From: JAYQKL01 sp049889535
Lineage (GTDB): Bacteria; Pseudomonadota; Alphaproteobacteria; RS24
Direction of reading: 5' to 3'
NCBI GenBank assembly: GCA_049889535.1
Contig: JBMHDF010000001.1
Span: 35,645-99,644 of the forward strand
Length of the DNA: 64,000 nucleotides
Made by a program: the position numbers and the translations under genes. The notes under the pieces are model-generated. The model did no database searches. It had not been told where the DNA came from and saw only the letters and a list, made by a program, of their open reading frames with translations. Shown here in pieces: positions 8,016 to 17,678 of this stretch (its first letter is position 1; each line of letters starts with the position of its first letter).

Positions 8016-9307
8016 TTGCGCCAAGTCTTGCCATAACCAATGCCCGCCTGTTTGACCCGGCACAAGGACTTGATGAGCATGGAGATTTGGTTGTTGAAAA
8101 TGGCCAGATTAAAACCATAGGGAAATCATCTAAACTGCCTGCTAAGATTGAAAAAATTGACGCGCAGGGCATGTTGTTGATACCCGGTCTGATTGATATG
8201 CAGGTCAATACGGGGGAACCTGGCAGCGAATATCGCGAAACCCTTGCCACTGTTTCTGACGCCGCCATTGCTGGTGGCGTGACCTCGATTGTGACCATGC
8301 CAGATACTGACCCAGTGATTGATGACGCCGCATTGGTGGATTTCATCACCCGCCGCGCCCGTGACACAGCACAGGTTCGGGTTTTTCCAACCGCCGCCAT
8401 CACCAAAGCTATGGCCGGCGATATGATGACCGAATTTGGTCTATTGCAAGAAGCAGGCGCTGTCGCATTTACCGATGCTGACAAACCAGTGATGAACGCG
8501 CAAACCATGAGCCGCGCCCTCGCCTATGCCACAAATTTTGATGCCTTGCTTATTCACCATGCGCAAGATTCTAATCTGGCGGGCTCTGGCGTGATGAATA
8601 GCGGCGAAAAAGCCACGCGTTTAGGGCTGGCGGGCATCCCTAAAGCCGCTGAATTAATTATGATAGAGCGCGATATTCGCTTGGTAGAGATGACTGGTGG
8701 ACGCCTGCATATTGCACAGGTTTCTTGTGCTGAAAGTTTGGAGATTATCCGTGCCGCCAAACAACGCGGTCTGGCTATCACCTGCGGAGTGAGCGCCAAT
8801 CATCTGATGCTCAATGATAATGATGTCGAGAATTACCGCACCTATGCCAAATTAACCCCGCCATTGCGCAGCGAAGATGACCGGCTGGCATTATGCGCAG
8901 GCGTGGCCGATGGCACGATTGATATCATAGTGTCAGCCCATGACCCGCAAGATGATGACACCAAGCGCCGCCCCTTTGACCAAGCACATTTTGGATCGGT
9001 TGGGGTGGAAACATTGCTCGGCGCCGCCCTCACGCTGTATCACGAAAACATGGCTGATTTGTCGGCCATTATTGCCGCCATCACCAACCGCCCAGCGAAA
9101 CTTTTGGGGCTTGAACTTGGTACGCTGATGCCCGACAGCCCTGCCGATTTTTGTTTGGTAGATTTAGACCACCCTTACGCCATCACAGCTGAACAATTAA
9201 GGTCAAAGTCTAAAAACACAGCCATTGAGGGGCGCAAATTACAAGGTCTTGTGCGCCAGACTTTCATTCAGGGCAAAACTGTCTTTAAGGCTGACAGCAC
9301 AGCATGA
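8012..9307 (+). CDS. pyrX: Dihydroorotase-like protein, probably non-catalytic (PyrX type)
   Basis: Amidohydrolase-fold homologue of class I dihydroorotase (431 residues), overlapping pyrB by four bases and plsY by four. The overall fold is recognisable (PGLIDM, AGGVTSIVTMPDTDPVI, LTPPLRSEDD), but the metal site is not: the HxH motif is QVN at 64-66, the later metal-binding His is Q236 in HIAQVSC, and the catalytic Asp of the TDHAPH motif is replaced, giving SAHDPQ at 308-313. Only one His pair (182-183) survives. In Pseudomonas such inactive PyrC' chains are needed to assemble active ATCase dodecamers, and similar proteins are common in alphaproteobacteria. I infer a structural partner of PyrB, so a separate active dihydroorotase should exist elsewhere in the genome. 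Confidence 0.88.
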   Translation: MIAPSLAITNARLFDPAQGLDEHGDLVVENGQIKTIGKSSKLPAKIEKIDAQGMLLIPGLIDMQVNTGEPGSEYRETLATVSDAAIAGGVTSIVTMPDTDPVIDDAALVDFITRRARDTAQVRVFPTAAITKAMAGDMMTEFGLLQEAGAVAFTDADKPVMNAQTMSRALAYATNFDALLIHHAQDSNLAGSGVMNSGEKATRLGLAGIPKAAELIMIERDIRLVEMTGGRLHIAQVSCAESLEIIRAAKQRGLAITCGVSANHLMLNDNDVENYRTYAKLTPPLRSEDDRLALCAGVADGTIDIIVSAHDPQDDDTKRRPFDQAHFGSVGVETLLGAALTLYHENMADLSAIIAAITNRPAKLLGLELGTLMPDSPADFCLVDLDHPYAITAEQLRSKSKNTAIEGRKLQGLVRQTFIQGKTVFKADSTA

Positions 9308-9903
9308 TAGAGGTTTCACAGCAAATTTTATTTTGGGCGTTGCTCGGCTATCTGTCTGGCTCCATTCCTTTTGGCTTGATACTTACAAAAATGGCGGGGC
9401 TTGGTGATATTCGCCAAATTGGCTCTGGCAATATTGGCTCTACCAATGTGTTGCGCACCGGCAATAAAGCATTGGCCGCAACCACGCTGGTTTTAGATGC
9501 CAGTAAAGCTGGAATTGTCGTCATTGTAGCGCAACTCTTCACCGACCCACAAACCAGCTATTTTGCTGGCGCTGCCGCCTTTATCGGGCATGTCTATCCT
9601 GTTTGGTTAAAATTTAACGGCGGTAAGGGCGTTGCCACCTATATTGGGTTTTTGCTGGCGGCTCAGGCTATGGCAGGCCTGGTGTTTGCCGCAATATGGC
9701 TGGGCATGATACTTCTTTTCAGAATTTCATCACTCTCGGCATTATGTGCTTGCGCTGTGACACCTGCTTATATTTGGTGGTCGGGCAATCTGCCTCTGGC
9801 CGGAATAGCTGGCACACTTTCTTTACTCGCTTTTTGGGCGCATCGTGCTAACATTATGAGACTAGTTAAAGGCAACGAACCAAAAATTGGACAAAATAAA
9901 TAA
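9304..9903 (+). CDS. plsY: Glycerol-3-phosphate acyltransferase PlsY
   Basis: Inner-membrane enzyme that transfers the acyl group of acyl-phosphate to glycerol-3-phosphate, giving lysophosphatidic acid, the first step of phospholipid synthesis; PlsX would supply the substrate. Five or so hydrophobic segments are seen in 199 residues. The three conserved cytoplasmic motifs are intact: GSIPFG, GSGNIGSTNVLR (the Ser/Arg glycerol-phosphate site) and GGKGVAT. It starts inside the last codon of the dihydroorotase-like gene (ATGA overlap), so all three genes form one translationally coupled unit. Confidence 0.96.
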   Translation: MIEVSQQILFWALLGYLSGSIPFGLILTKMAGLGDIRQIGSGNIGSTNVLRTGNKALAATTLVLDASKAGIVVIVAQLFTDPQTSYFAGAAAFIGHVYPVWLKFNGGKGVATYIGFLLAAQAMAGLVFAAIWLGMILLFRISSLSALCACAVTPAYIWWSGNLPLAGIAGTLSLLAFWAHRANIMRLVKGNEPKIGQNK

Positions 9904-9970
9904 GAATAAGAATGTTTCCATGATTTTATATGACACAAAATCGGGAATTGACATCACGGGATATTAAGCC

Positions 9971-11074
9971 GTGACCAAATATTCTCCTGAACAAAAACGC
10001 GATATGTTACGCCTGATCCGGACAGACAATGTCGGGCCTGTGACATTTCATAAGCTGCTTGAGGTATTTAAAGACCCCAGCGAAGCTTTGAAACATTTAC
10101 CCGATATTGCACTGCGAGGTGGACGCAAGAGCAAACTTAAAATAATGAGTATTGCAGCGGCAGAAAAAGAATTGGCTGCGAATGAAAAGCTCGGCGCACG
10201 CATTTTGGTTCATGGTGAACCAGATTACCCGCGCGAATTAGCAGCTATTCCTGATGCGCCGCCTGTGATTTCAGCTCTGGGCCATATTCATTTACTCCGC
10301 CTGCCTAAAATTGGTTTTGTTGGTTCGCGTAATGCATCGATGAATGCCTTAAAAATGACAGAAAAACTAAGCGCAGGGCTTGCGGATAAAGGTTTTGGTA
10401 TTGTATCAGGCATGGCGCGCGGTGTTGATGCGGCGGCGCATTGGCAGGGCTTACATAATGGCACCATTGCGGTTTTGGCCGGTGGGGTGGATATTGTTTA
10501 CCCGAAAGAAAATCAGGATTTATACCAGCGTATCAAAGATGAAGGATTAATCATCGCTGAAAACCCACCAGGCACAAAACCTCTCGCACAACATTTCCCG
10601 CGCCGAAACCGCCTTATCTCTGGACTTTGCCTCGGGGTTGTGGTCACCGAAGCCGCGCAACGCTCAGGCTCACTCATCACCGCGCGCCTTGCGGGCGAAC
10701 AGGGCAGAGAAATTTTAGCTGTGCCAGGCTCACCGCTTGACCCGAGATGTCGTGGCAGCAACAATCTGATACGACAAGGAGCGACATTAGTTGAAGATGT
10801 TGATGATATATTAGACGTTGTGCGCCCATTAAGTGAACATATTGAAGAACCAGAACGCCCTGACAAAATTCATGTTTCAATCGACACACAAACAAGCGAT
10901 GCCGCGCGCAACCAAATTATTGAGCTACTTGGACCCAGTCCGGTGACAATTGATGAACTCATCGCTCAGACACATTATCCCCCTTCTGTTGTCCATATGG
11001 TGATTATTGAGTTGGAACTAGCGGGACGGCTTATTCGTGACCAAATTGGGGTTAGTCTCAATATGGACACATAA
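9971..11074 (+). CDS. dprA: DNA processing protein DprA (Smf)
   Basis: Binds incoming single-stranded DNA during transformation and loads RecA. Rossmann-like DprA core: GSRNAS (118-123), SGMARGVDAAAH (146-157), AVLAGGVDIVYP and FPRRNRLISG (209-218), the last two forming the ssDNA-binding pocket in known structures. A helix-hairpin-like N-terminus (VGPVTFHKLL) precedes it, and the C-terminal about 60 residues form the winged-helix domain common in proteobacteria. The start is GTG at 9971; an in-frame ATG 11 codons on is possible. The presence of dprA alone does not show natural competence. It sits between plsY and topA. Confidence 0.95.
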   Translation: MTKYSPEQKRDMLRLIRTDNVGPVTFHKLLEVFKDPSEALKHLPDIALRGGRKSKLKIMSIAAAEKELAANEKLGARILVHGEPDYPRELAAIPDAPPVISALGHIHLLRLPKIGFVGSRNASMNALKMTEKLSAGLADKGFGIVSGMARGVDAAAHWQGLHNGTIAVLAGGVDIVYPKENQDLYQRIKDEGLIIAENPPGTKPLAQHFPRRNRLISGLCLGVVVTEAAQRSGSLITARLAGEQGREILAVPGSPLDPRCRGSNNLIRQGATLVEDVDDILDVVRPLSEHIEEPERPDKIHVSIDTQTSDAARNQIIELLGPSPVTIDELIAQTHYPPSVVHMVIIELELAGRLIRDQIGVSLNMDT

Positions 11075-11270
11075 AACAAACGCTAACCTATTGATTTTTA
11101 TGTAACTTAAATGGTTGGAGGCAGGCATTAAAAACCAGCCATGTCCCCCTCCCTCAAACCAGCGCTTTTGTTATTTTGCGTTTAAAGACTTGATATTTCT
11201 TCTTCTATCATGCAAGAGAGAGAATTATACAGCACCAAAACAGGTGCCAGAAAGAATTTATGAGGCGATA

Positions 11271-13802
11271 ATGGACGTTGTTATTGTTGAGTCACCTGCT
11301 AAGGCAACGACGATTAACAAATATTTGGGTAGCAATTATAAAGTATATGCCTCCTTTGGGCATGTACGAGACTTGCCTGAGAAAAATGGCTCTGTTGACC
11401 CTGAAAATGCTTTTGCGATGGAATGGGAAATTCAATCAGGTTCAAGCAAACGCTTAAATGAAATTGCGGACCAAGTCGATAAAGCAGACCGGCTTATCCT
11501 TGCCACTGACCCGGACCGTGAAGGGGAAGCTATTTCATGGCACGTGCTTGAAGTCATGCGCAAAAAAAATGTCCTCAAAGGCAAACAAGTTCAGCGGGTT
11601 GTTTTTAACGCGATTACCAAAAAATCAGTTCTAGAGGCAATGGAAAAACCGCGCGAGCTTGATGAAAAACTGGTCGATGCCTATTTGGCGCGCCGCGCGC
11701 TTGATTATCTGGTTGGGTTTAATCTCTCCCCTGTTTTATGGCGTAAATTACCAGGTGCGCGTTCAGCCGGACGCGTGCAATCGGTTGCCTTGCGATTGAT
11801 TTGTGAAAGAGAGCTTGAGATTGAAGCCTTTATACCGCGTGAATATTGGACTGTTGCAGCCGACTTCACCACACCAGATAGCAAAAACCTGCCCACGCGG
11901 CTCACATTTCATCGCGGACAGAAGCTTGATAAATTTACCCTCAATAATGAGACGCTCGCAGAAGAAGCCAAGCAAGCTATTGAAAGCGGGCAATTTAAAG
12001 TTGAGATGGTGGACAGCAAGCCAGGCCAACGCAAGCCATCTGCACCCTTCACCACCTCCACATTGCAACAAGAAGCAGCGCGAAAACTTGGCTTCAATGC
12101 TAAGCGCACCATGCAAATCGCGCAGCTTTTATATCAAGGTATTAATTTAGACGGCGAAGTGACTGGCCTCATCACCTATATGCGAACAGATGGCACGCAA
12201 ATCGCACCTGAAGCGATTGCTGAAACGCGCGATGTGATTGTTGAGGATTTTGGACCAGATTATTTGCCGACTAATCCTCGCCTATATGAAACCAAAGCAG
12301 CCAATGCCCAAGAAGCGCATGAAGCCATTCGACCAACTTCACTTAAGCGACGCCCGGAGCATTTATCTCGGTTTTTGGATGCTGATCAGGCGAAATTATA
12401 TGAACTGATTTGGAAACGAACTATGGCCAGCCAAATGGAAAATGCGAAAGTGCAGCGCACCAGCATTGATTTGGTAGACCACACGATGCAAACCCGATGT
12501 CGTGCATCTGGAACCGTCATCACCTTTGCTGGCTTTTTAAAGCTCTATGAAGAAGGCAAAGACGAGAAACAAGACGAACAAGACGATAAAGAAGGGCCAA
12601 CCTTGCCAAAGGTGGAGCAAGGCGCGATGATGGAATTGAACTCTGTTGCCCCTGAGCAGCATTTCACAGAGCCGCCAGCTCGCTATAGCGAAGCCTCTTT
12701 AGTGAAAAAAATGGAAGAGCTTGGCATTGGCCGCCCTTCTACCTATGCCAATGTTTTAAGCGTGCTAAGGGACCGCGATTATGTCTATATGGATCGCAAT
12801 CGCTTCATGCCGCATGATAAAGGGCGATTGGTTACCTCATTTTTGGAAAGTTTCTTTCAAGATTATGTGGAATATGATTTCACCGCTGAACTTGAGAACG
12901 ATCTCGACCGCGTTTCTGCTGGTGAGCTTGGTTATAAGGAAGTCTTGAGCAGGTTTTGGGAAAATTTTCATGCCAGCGTCGAAAAGACGATGGAAATTCG
13001 GAACACAGAAATTCTGGACACTATGAATGATGTGCTTGGCAAGCATATTTTCAAAGATACAGGCAATGGCGACCCCCGCCTTTGCCCCAAATGCGGCGAA
13101 GGCCAACTCAGTTTAAAAACTGGAAAATTTGGCGCTTTTGTCGGCTGTACCAATTATCCAGAATGTCGTTTCACGCGCCCATTTGCCCAAGAAGCAGGCC
13201 GTGAAGGCGATATTGAACGCCTGTTAGGCACCGACCCTGAGACAGGCCTTGATGTGCATCTTAAAGATGGACGCTTTGGCGCATATGTGCAGCTAGGCGA
13301 ACAGGAAGAAGGCGGCGAAAAACCAAAAAGATCTGGTTTACCCAAAGGTAAAATGCCTGCCGATATCGATTTACCTTATGCCCTCAAATTGCTTTCACTG
13401 CCCCGCCTTGTGGGTGTGCATCCAGAAACTTCTGAGGAAATCACGGCCAGTCTTGGTCGCTATGGCCCATTTTTGCGCTGCGGCAAACAATCCGCCAGTC
13501 TTGAAAATGTCGATGATTTATTTGAAATTGGTGTCAATCGTGCCGTCACAGTTTTGGCAGAGAAAAAACCAGCCAAACGCGGCAGCTCGGTCATTAAAGA
13601 ACTCGGCGAGCATCCTGATGATGGCAAACCGGTTAATGTGATGGACGGACGCTTTGGGCCTTATGTGAAGCATAACAAAATCAATGCGACCATTCCGAAA
13701 GATGAAGAGCCAGAGTCTCTTTCTTTAGAGCGCGCTCTTGAATTGATTGCCGCGCGTGCGGCAAAAGCCGGTAAGAAAAAAACCCGCAAAAAGAAATCAT
13801 AG
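11271..13802 (+). CDS. topA: DNA topoisomerase I (type IA)
   Basis: Relaxes negative supercoils by transient single-strand cleavage. Seen here (843-residue numbering): Toprim start VIVESPAK at residues 4-11, the metal-binding DPDREGE at 80-86, the active-site tyrosine at about 303 in TYMRTDG, and a C-terminal zinc ribbon beginning CPKCGEG at 605 with partner CTNYPEC. These are followed by further topoisomerase C-terminal repeats (GRFGPYV) and a lysine-rich tail. An upstream ATG at 11115 opens the same frame, but its 52 extra residues look non-coding; ATG 11271 follows GAGG by 6 bases and starts the conserved domain. The 196-base upstream gap holds a 5-bp hairpin (11232-11247) and no confident promoter. 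Confidence 0.97.
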   Translation: MDVVIVESPAKATTINKYLGSNYKVYASFGHVRDLPEKNGSVDPENAFAMEWEIQSGSSKRLNEIADQVDKADRLILATDPDREGEAISWHVLEVMRKKNVLKGKQVQRVVFNAITKKSVLEAMEKPRELDEKLVDAYLARRALDYLVGFNLSPVLWRKLPGARSAGRVQSVALRLICERELEIEAFIPREYWTVAADFTTPDSKNLPTRLTFHRGQKLDKFTLNNETLAEEAKQAIESGQFKVEMVDSKPGQRKPSAPFTTSTLQQEAARKLGFNAKRTMQIAQLLYQGINLDGEVTGLITYMRTDGTQIAPEAIAETRDVIVEDFGPDYLPTNPRLYETKAANAQEAHEAIRPTSLKRRPEHLSRFLDADQAKLYELIWKRTMASQMENAKVQRTSIDLVDHTMQTRCRASGTVITFAGFLKLYEEGKDEKQDEQDDKEGPTLPKVEQGAMMELNSVAPEQHFTEPPARYSEASLVKKMEELGIGRPSTYANVLSVLRDRDYVYMDRNRFMPHDKGRLVTSFLESFFQDYVEYDFTAELENDLDRVSAGELGYKEVLSRFWENFHASVEKTMEIRNTEILDTMNDVLGKHIFKDTGNGDPRLCPKCGEGQLSLKTGKFGAFVGCTNYPECRFTRPFAQEAGREGDIERLLGTDPETGLDVHLKDGRFGAYVQLGEQEEGGEKPKRSGLPKGKMPADIDLPYALKLLSLPRLVGVHPETSEEITASLGRYGPFLRCGKQSASLENVDDLFEIGVNRAVTVLAEKKPAKRGSSVIKELGEHPDDGKPVNVMDGRFGPYVKHNKINATIPKDEEPESLSLERALELIAARAAKAGKKKTRKKKS

Positions 13803-13856
13803 CGGATTGGTCAGCCTGATTTATAAGCCGAACCGTTAGTGAGGATAGGATAGACC

Positions 13857-16220
13857 GTGAGTGAGCGTATTAGCCGTCAGAAAATTATTGATTTTATAAG
13901 AGAAGCTGACGGCAAAATTGGCAAAAGAGAAATTGCCAAAGCGTTTCATATAAAAGGTTCTGAAAAAATCATCCTCAAGCAAATCTTGAAAGAAATGCTT
14001 AGCAATGGAGAAATTGTTGGGCATGGACGCGAAGGATTGCGCCTACCAGATGGGTTACCAAATGTTGGCGTGATTGAAGTGACACATAAAAATCAAGATG
14101 GCGATATATTTGGCAAAATTATTCTAAACGGTGTTTTACGGGAACACCCAGAAATTCTTATCACCAGCCGCTTGCACCCACCTGGCATTGGCGACCGAGT
14201 GCTGGCTCGGCTAAAAAGAATTAATGAGGCGCAGTATAAGGCGTCGGTTATGAAAAAAATCGCCGCCCCAGCCAATGAGCGCTTTATTGCTTTGGTCATT
14301 CAAGAGGGCGCGCATTTTCGCCTTACCCCTGTTGACCGGCGCCAACGTTATGACTTTGCTTTGGAAACAGGCGAACAGACCCCAAATGCTGGCGATATGG
14401 TTTGGGCCAAGAAATTAATAAGCGACAAGCGCGGCCATCAAAATTGGCGCAGGTCTGACCAAAAAGCGGTGATTGATGAAGTGATTTGCGGCGCGGATGA
14501 GCCAGGCGCTTACAGCCTGATTGCGATGGCTGAACAAGGGATTCCTCTCAGCTTTAATGATGAGGTTAAACATGAGATTTCTCTTATTAAGCCACTGAAT
14601 CTCAATAATAATAAAAATTACAAAGATCTGAGAGATATTCCCTTTATCACCATTGACCCAAGCGATGCGCGCGACCATGATGACGCGGTTTTCGCGATTG
14701 CCGATACAGATGAAAAAAATCAAGGTGGTTATCATGTATATGTTGCTATTGCCGATGTGGCGGCTTATGTGAGACCCCAATCAGCCATGGATATTGAAGC
14801 ACGCCAACGCGGCAATTCTGTTTATATGCCAGACCGCGTGGTGCCCATGCTACCTGAAGAACTTTCAACGGATTTATGCTCTTTACGGCCTGAAGAGGAC
14901 CGTCCGGCGCTGATTGTCAAAATGACCATTAACGCGCAAGGTCAAATCAAGGCGCATGAATTTATGCGCGGGGTGATACAATCACGCGCCCGACTTAGCT
15001 ATCAACAAGCCCAACTCGCTTTTGACGGCGCGCCTGACGCGACCTGCCAGCCCCTGCAAGAAAACATTTTAACTCCTTTATGGCAGGCTTATTTATGCAT
15101 GGCACAGGCGCGGGACAAACGCGCACCCCTAAACCTCGACCTACCCGAATATAAAGTCGTGATGAATGCCCAAAAAGAAATTGAAGATGTTTATGTGCCA
15201 GAACGCCTAGAGGCCATGCGGGTGATTGAAGAATTTATGGTCAGTGCAAATATATGTGCGGCCAAAAGCCTTGAAAAGCACAAAACTCCGCTCATTTATC
15301 GCATCCATGATGCGCCGAGTTTGGATAAATTACATGCCTTGGCTGATTTTTTGAAACCTCTTGGTATTGCGATTGATTTGGGGCAACCGCTCAATGCGCG
15401 ACTGTTTAATCGCATTTTATTTGGCACCCGCAACCAAACTGACGAACAAGACGAAAACCACAGCCAAATGGCGCAAGAGGCGATTTTGCGCACACAAGCA
15501 CAAGCGGTCTATAGCCCAGATAATATCGGCCATTTTGGTTTGTCTTTAAGCCATTATGCGCATTTCACTTCACCAATCCGCCGCTATGCAGACTTGAGTG
15601 TGCATCGCGCTTTGATAGCGAGTTTAAGCTTAGGTGATGACGGCCATATTGACTTAGATGAAAACCTTATCAGCATTTCTGAGCATATTTCCATGACAGA
15701 ACGCCGGGCAATGGTCGCTGAGCGTAATGCCAAAGATCGGTATTTATCAGCTTATTTGGCAGAAAAAATTGATCATGTTTTTGACGCCACCATAAGCGGG
15801 CTGAGCAATGCTGGCTTGTTTGTCAAACTATCAGATAATGGCGCTGACGGCCTTGTACCCATTTCCCGGCTTGGGAGCGAGCGATTTCATAAAGATGAAG
15901 ACGGCATGACCCTCACTGGCGGCACCACTGGCCTCACATTCAAAATCGGCCAAACTGTAAGGGTGCGCCTGATAAAAGCCGAACCTGTCAAAGGTGGATT
16001 GTTATTGTCACTCATGGAAGGCGGCGATTACAGCCCTATCAATACGAAGCCTTCACAAAATAAGAATCGAAAAAGCCGCCAATCTTTTGTAAAAGGAATA
16101 AAGAAGTCACCAAGTGAAACCAAAGGGAAAAGAAAAGGTAAACCTCGAAAGAATGCTTCTCGCAAAAAAAGCACATCGCGCGCGGGGCGACGGCGCGCAA
16201 AAGCAGGTTTGAAGAAATAG
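13857..16220 (+). CDS. rnr: Ribonuclease R
   Basis: Processive 3'-5' exoribonuclease of the RNB family that degrades structured RNA and helps rRNA quality control. Domain order in 787 residues: N-terminal winged helix (about 1-65), cold-shock-like domains, the catalytic RNB domain with the metal-binding Asp cluster DPSDARDHDD starting at 267, an S1 domain near 640-720, and a very basic Lys/Arg tail. The start codon is GTG at 13857, with AGGATAG about 8 bases upstream. It lies 54 bases after topA on the same strand, an arrangement I recall from other alphaproteobacteria. Confidence 0.96.
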   Translation: MSERISRQKIIDFIREADGKIGKREIAKAFHIKGSEKIILKQILKEMLSNGEIVGHGREGLRLPDGLPNVGVIEVTHKNQDGDIFGKIILNGVLREHPEILITSRLHPPGIGDRVLARLKRINEAQYKASVMKKIAAPANERFIALVIQEGAHFRLTPVDRRQRYDFALETGEQTPNAGDMVWAKKLISDKRGHQNWRRSDQKAVIDEVICGADEPGAYSLIAMAEQGIPLSFNDEVKHEISLIKPLNLNNNKNYKDLRDIPFITIDPSDARDHDDAVFAIADTDEKNQGGYHVYVAIADVAAYVRPQSAMDIEARQRGNSVYMPDRVVPMLPEELSTDLCSLRPEEDRPALIVKMTINAQGQIKAHEFMRGVIQSRARLSYQQAQLAFDGAPDATCQPLQENILTPLWQAYLCMAQARDKRAPLNLDLPEYKVVMNAQKEIEDVYVPERLEAMRVIEEFMVSANICAAKSLEKHKTPLIYRIHDAPSLDKLHALADFLKPLGIAIDLGQPLNARLFNRILFGTRNQTDEQDENHSQMAQEAILRTQAQAVYSPDNIGHFGLSLSHYAHFTSPIRRYADLSVHRALIASLSLGDDGHIDLDENLISISEHISMTERRAMVAERNAKDRYLSAYLAEKIDHVFDATISGLSNAGLFVKLSDNGADGLVPISRLGSERFHKDEDGMTLTGGTTGLTFKIGQTVRVRLIKAEPVKGGLLLSLMEGGDYSPINTKPSQNKNRKSRQSFVKGIKKSPSETKGKRKGKPRKNASRKKSTSRAGRRRAKAGLKK

Positions 16221-16242
16221 AAAACCAGAAATAGAGATTGTG

Positions 16243-16653
16243 ATGGAAACCGAACGCTCAAAAAAACAAGCCATATGGCGTGGCATGAAATTTAAATGCC
16301 CCGCATGTGGCGAGGGAAAAATTTTTTCATCCTATCTTAAAGTCACTGATAATTGCGCCCATTGCGGACAGGCGCTTGATGGGCATCGTGCTGATGACGC
16401 ACCGCCCTATTTCACAATTTTTATTGTTGGTCATGTTATTATTCCTCTGATGTATTTTATTGAACGCAGTTACGCGCCCGAATTATGGATACATATTACC
16501 GTATTTGGCACGATAGCCATTATCACCAGCCTGATTAGCTTGCCAATTACCAAAGGGGGGATTGTCGGGCTACAATGGGCATTGAGACTGCATGGATTTG
16601 GTGATTGTGACGATGAACCGGAGCCATTAAACACGCCATCCAAATCATCTTAA
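16243..16653 (+). CDS. DUF983 family membrane protein
   Basis: Uncharacterised family common in alphaproteobacteria. The first part carries two zinc-knuckle pairs, CPACGEG and CAHCG, about 20 residues apart, followed by a conserved HRADDAPPYFTI segment and two hydrophobic helices (about 60-80 and 85-105). A small inner-membrane protein with a cytoplasmic zinc ribbon is the straightforward reading; no function is known to me. GTG at 16240 directly precedes the ATG used here and could also initiate. It sits between rnr and the Nudix gene with 8-22 base gaps, so likely the same transcript. Confidence 0.85.
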   Translation: METERSKKQAIWRGMKFKCPACGEGKIFSSYLKVTDNCAHCGQALDGHRADDAPPYFTIFIVGHVIIPLMYFIERSYAPELWIHITVFGTIAIITSLISLPITKGGIVGLQWALRLHGFGDCDDEPEPLNTPSKSS

Positions 16654-16661
16654 GGGTTACT

Positions 16662-17420
16662 ATGACAGATAAAAAACTGGACAAAAAACTTCTGCTGAAA
16701 GATGCGCAAGATGGGTATGATGCGCAGCTTAGTTATATTCGGCCGGTGGACGCTGCGACCCTGATTATTGTAGATAGTTCTTATAACAAACCGAAAGTGC
16801 TGATGGGCAAACGCTCGGCTGCGCATAAATTTATGCCGAATAAATTTGTGTTTCCAGGCGGGCGGGTTGATATTGGCGATACGCGCTTGCGGGTTGATGA
16901 GGAATTACGCGCGCCAGTTATGCAACGCTTGCGGGCAGACACGAGCGCCCGCATGCGCGATAGCCGCTTGCGGGCTATGGCTTTAGCTGCGATTCGGGAA
17001 ACATATGAAGAAACTGGCCTGCTGATTGGGCGTAAGAGCCACGCGCCCCTCACCTCAAAATCACCTGAATGGCAAAGTTTTTTTGAGCATGGCATCACTC
17101 CAAGCCTAAAAAATATCGATTTCATTGGCCGCGCCATTACCCCAACATTCCGACCAAGACGCTTTGATACGCGGTTTTTTGTAGCCGAAATATCAGAACT
17201 TTATAATGACCCGCAAAATCTGAGCGGCACGGGAGAATTGCTGGAATTACACTGGCTGAATTTTGACGAGGCCATTAAAAAAGATTTGCCCTCGATTACC
17301 CATTTTGTCTTATTGGAGCTGCAAAAACGCCTGCAACACCCCTTGCCACAGCGTTATCAAAAACCGGCTTTTTTCTATCGTACCCTGAATGGCAAGCCGG
17401 CAATGTCTGAATTAAGATAA
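16662..17420 (+). CDS. Nudix hydrolase family protein
   Basis: Hydrolyses a nucleoside diphosphate linked to another moiety; the substrate cannot be told from sequence. The Nudix helix shows RETYEETGLL with R112, E113, E116 and E117 as the metal-binding set. A long insertion (about 35 residues) separates it from the FPGGRVD strand that usually begins the box, a layout seen in CoA-pyrophosphatase-like and NUDT19-like members. It is 252 residues long, beginning 8 bases after DUF983. Soluble, no signal peptide. Its constant companion rpmG follows on the same strand after a promoter-like gap. Confidence 0.85.
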   Translation: MTDKKLDKKLLLKDAQDGYDAQLSYIRPVDAATLIIVDSSYNKPKVLMGKRSAAHKFMPNKFVFPGGRVDIGDTRLRVDEELRAPVMQRLRADTSARMRDSRLRAMALAAIRETYEETGLLIGRKSHAPLTSKSPEWQSFFEHGITPSLKNIDFIGRAITPTFRPRRFDTRFFVAEISELYNDPQNLSGTGELLELHWLNFDEAIKKDLPSITHFVLLELQKRLQHPLPQRYQKPAFFYRTLNGKPAMSELR

Positions 17421-17427
17421 AACCAGC

Positions 17428-17455
17428 TTGACTTCACCAAGAAATCGGGTAGTTT
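17428..17455 (+). promoter_or_regulatory. Candidate promoter for rpmG
   Basis: TTGACT (17428-17433) is followed after 16 bases by TAGTTT (17450-17455). The -35 is close to consensus, the -10 is weak. It uses the same TTGACT and 16-base spacing as the much better promoter after adk. The position is 35 bases before the rpmG ATG. Confidence 0.4.
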
Positions 17456-17489
17456 CACGCCAGATTTTGAATTGATTGAGGATAAGCTC

Positions 17490-17657
17490 ATGGCGAAGCC
17501 GACAACTGTTAAAATTAAGCTCGAAAGCACCGCCGGAACTGGTTTTTTTTACGTTGCTAAGAAAAATGCCCGCACCATGACTGAAAAAATGGTTGTAAGA
17601 AAATATGATCCGGTTGTCCGCAAGCATGTCGAGTTTAAAGAAGGCAAGATAAAATAG
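17490..17657 (+). CDS. rpmG: 50S ribosomal protein L33
   Basis: Small protein (55 residues) of the large subunit near the E site. MAKPTTVKIKL and the TEKMVVRKYDP core are standard. It lacks the two CxxC zinc pairs, so it is the zinc-independent form, as in most alphaproteobacteria. The frame is open six codons upstream, but GAGG 8 bases before 17490 and the MAKP start decide for this ATG. It stands apart from the main ribosomal cluster and is followed at once by a strong hairpin terminator. Confidence 0.97.
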   Translation: MAKPTTVKIKLESTAGTGFFYVAKKNARTMTEKMVVRKYDPVVRKHVEFKEGKIK

Positions 17658-17678
17658 CTTTCTAACAAACCACAATAA

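Noticed and set aside
7837..8508. Minus-strand frame of 223 codons opposite pyrB/pyrX junction.
   Set aside because: Ser/Ala-rich shadow with no motif, lying over two well-supported genes.
11104..11160. Imperfect inverted repeat GGTTGGAGGCAGG ... CCTCCCTCAAACC after dprA, a possible terminator.
   Set aside because: Two mismatches, a loop over 20 bases and no T-run on the plus strand.
11115..11270. N-terminal extension of topA by 52 codons.
   Set aside because: No similarity to topoisomerase I starts; a good ribosome-binding site and the conserved MDVVIVESPAK begin at 11271.
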